DNA of 21,754 bases, from positions 58,904 to 80,657 of the forward strand of contig FJOG01000092.1 in the NCBI GenBank assembly GCA_900073065.1, given 5' to 3'. The translations under genes and the position numbers were made by a program. Below, one piece after another: positions 19,638 to 21,754 of the stretch. Numbering within the stretch: position 1 is the first letter of the stretch; every line of letters begins with the position of its first letter. This DNA is from Phialocephala subalpina (Eukaryota > Ascomycota > Leotiomycetes > Helotiales > Mollisiaceae). The notes below the pieces were generated by a model, which saw nothing but the letters and a program-made list of their open reading frames with translations, was not told the DNA's origin and did not search any database.

Positions 19638-21754
19638 ATAAGGACTAATATAAACTTTTCCTTAGGAGAAGGATTACGTGAAAAATAAAATTAAAGAGAG
19701 GATAATCGATTTTCCCAAACTTTGATAAGGGTACTAAATATAGCTCTTTGATTAGTCCATTAAGGATTTTCCTCTTCACGTGATATCGGAGAGAATAATT
19801 GCCAAAGAATATTAAAATCTCTTTTTATTTATATTTTAAAAATTAATATAATTTTTTATATTTATAAATAAATTATAATTTAATTAAAAGTTTTTATTTT
19901 CCAAGTTTTAAATTAAATTATTAATTCGTTATTATATTATTAATTAATAAGTAATCGCGCATTATAAATCGCAATTATAAAATTATTAAATATTAAATAT
20001 TAAATATTAAATATTAAATATTAAAATTATTAAACGCTAAATATTAAATATTAAATATTAAAATATTATATTTGAAATATTAAAATTATTAAATATTAAA
20101 ATATTAATTAAAGTATTAGAATTTTATTATTTAAAATATTAATATTATTAAATATTAAAGTATTAATTAAAATATTAGAATTTTATTATTTAAAATATTA
20201 ATATTATTAAATATTAAATATTAAATATTAAAATATTAAAATATTATTCTTTTTATAACTTTATAATTATATAATTTTTAAAAAGAATTCTAAAGAATTT
20301 CTTTTTAATATTTGAATCGATTATAATAAATAAATATAAATTAAAAGTTTTAAAAAATATTCTTCTAATAAAATCGAAAACTTTATAACCCTTTGTAAAA
20401 ATTTTCTTATAAAATTTACGAAATAATATATATATCGAAATAAAAGAGAAAAAAAGCTATTTATTAATTCGTTTATCGAATTAATTAAAGTAAATAAAAA
20501 ATTTTTTTTTTCGAAATAAGAAAAATATATTATTTTCAAATTTTATAAATTAATTTTTTTATATATTTATAGAAATTATATAAATTAATTTAATTTTAAA
20601 AGTTTTTAAATATTTTTATATAATATTTCTTTAGAAATTAATATAAATAAAAGTTTTTTTAATTCTTTTTTAATTATTTCCAAAAGTTTTTAATAATATT
20701 CAAATTAAATAAAAAAAGAATTAATTAAAACTTCAAATATTATATTAAAATTTAATATATTTAATATATTTTTATAGATTTTATTTTGTTTTTTATAAAA
20801 TATATTCTTTTTTAAATTTATTAAATAAAACAAAATAGCAAATTAAATTATTTAATTATAATATATTTCTAAATTACTTTTTTTAATAAAGTTATTTTTA
20901 AAAAAATTATTAAAAATTAATATTATTAATTAATTACTTTTTAAATTATAATTAAAAAAAATATTTATAAATTAATAAAATATAATTTGAATAAATGTTT
21001 TTTTTCGAATTATTTAAATTTTTTTTTTAAATTTATATTCTTAAAATAAAAAGTTAAGAATATATAATATATTATTAATAATTTATTTATATAATTTTTA
21101 ATAAATAATAAAAATAAAAATATTTAAATTTTTTTTAATTTATTTAAATATTATATATTTAATATTATAATTTAATATATATATTATTTATTGAAAGAAA
21201 TTCTTTTTTAATAAAATTTGCTTTTTTTATTATTATATAATTAAATTTAATTTTATATATATATTAAATAATATTTTTATAAATTTTTAATTATTTTTAT
21301 TTAATATATTTTAATATATTTAAATATTTTCTAAATATAATAAAATTTATAAATAAAAAAGAAAAAGAATATTTATTATTATTTCGAATTTAATTAAAAT
21401 TTAATAAAAAGAAAATATATTATAAAGCTTTTCAATTAATTTAAAATTTATATAATATTTAATAATTTTAAAATAATAATAATATATAAAATAATTAAAT
21501 TGAAAATTAATTAATATATTAAAAAGTAATTTAAAATATTAATATTAATAAATAAGAATCAAATATAAAATTATAATTTCCAAATTCGAGAAATTTAATA
21601 ATTAATAAATTAATAAATTTCTTATTAATAATTATTATAAAAAGAATTGAAAATATTATTTCAATAAAATAAAAAATATTTGGAATTAAAAATATATAAT
21701 TATAAATATAATTTAATATATATAATAATAGAAAATTAAATTATATTATAAAAA
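19638..21754 (+). repeat. Dispersed repeat, copy 3, into RIP block
   Basis: This copy starts ATAAGGACTAATATAAAC and runs to the window end. The first 170 bases keep normal C and G content, including two ACGTG boxes near 19675 and 19779, while the rest is nearly pure A/T. The match with copy 1 (opposite strand) can be followed to about 20535; the match with copy 2 is clear for about 250 bases and then broken by the tandem arrays. No coding frame is credible in it. Confidence 0.8.
19985..20209 (+). repeat. AT-rich tandem arrays inside repeat copy 3
   Basis: Five units of ATTAAAT run from 19985 to about 20025, with shorter runs near 20040 and 20210. A 59 bp unit at 20092-20150 is repeated at 20151-20209 with two reciprocal A/G differences. 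Copies 1 and 2 lack these arrays at the matching place. Confidence 0.8.

Noticed and set aside
20321..20539. 72-codon minus-strand frame in the AT block
   Set aside because: Its composition (Phe, Ile, Tyr, Asn, Lys) is that of random A/T sequence, inside a RIP-mutated repeat.

Overview
The window is nuclear DNA of a filamentous ascomycete (Pezizomycotina). Genes are split by 46-177 bp introns with fungal GT/CTAAC/AG signals, and the families present (HeLo-like NACHT NLR, fungal rhodopsin-domain receptor, secreted SMP-30-like propeller, glycosylated multi-span membrane proteins) are Pezizomycotina families. Moderately GC gene islands alternate abruptly with blocks that are almost pure A/T and nearly free of CpA, the mark of RIP (repeat-induced point mutation). 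A Leotiomycetes-type genome with AT isochores fits best; that placement is inference.

Layout. 1-1019: AT block ending in a repeat copy on the minus strand. 1020-2023: non-coding, carrying a 130 bp hAT-type MITE with 21 bp perfect terminal inverted repeats and an 8 bp target duplication. 2024-4689 (+): NACHT NLR-like protein in two exons. 4929-5430 (-): small stress-type protein in three exons. 6616-7388 (-): four-span membrane protein in three exons. 7389-10169: mostly non-coding, with a broken acidic reading frame (8892-9485) and a 47/48 bp tandem duplication. 10170-11830 (+): rhodopsin-domain (PTH11-like) seven-span protein in nine exons, one intron being of GC-AG type. 12200-13335 (-): secreted SMP-30/gluconolactonase-like propeller. 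13336-14430: no gene seen. About 14440-16690: AT block with a second, heavily mutated copy of the same repeat. 17106-17604 (+): decayed coding remnant. 17720-19289 (-): 507-aa polytopic membrane protein. 19638-21754: third repeat copy with internal tandem arrays, reaching the window end.

The genes do not form an operon or an obvious biosynthetic cluster. What links them is theme and location: a self/non-self type NLR, a membrane receptor, two other membrane proteins and a secreted propeller sit in small islands between RIP-mutated repeats, the compartment where fast-evolving accessory genes are usually found. The most notable observations are the MITE, the three related repeat copies with unequal RIP damage, the open charged frame behind the NLR stop codon, the GC-AG intron, and two decayed coding remnants. 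I saw no CRISPR array, rRNA, convincing tRNA or clearly new system.
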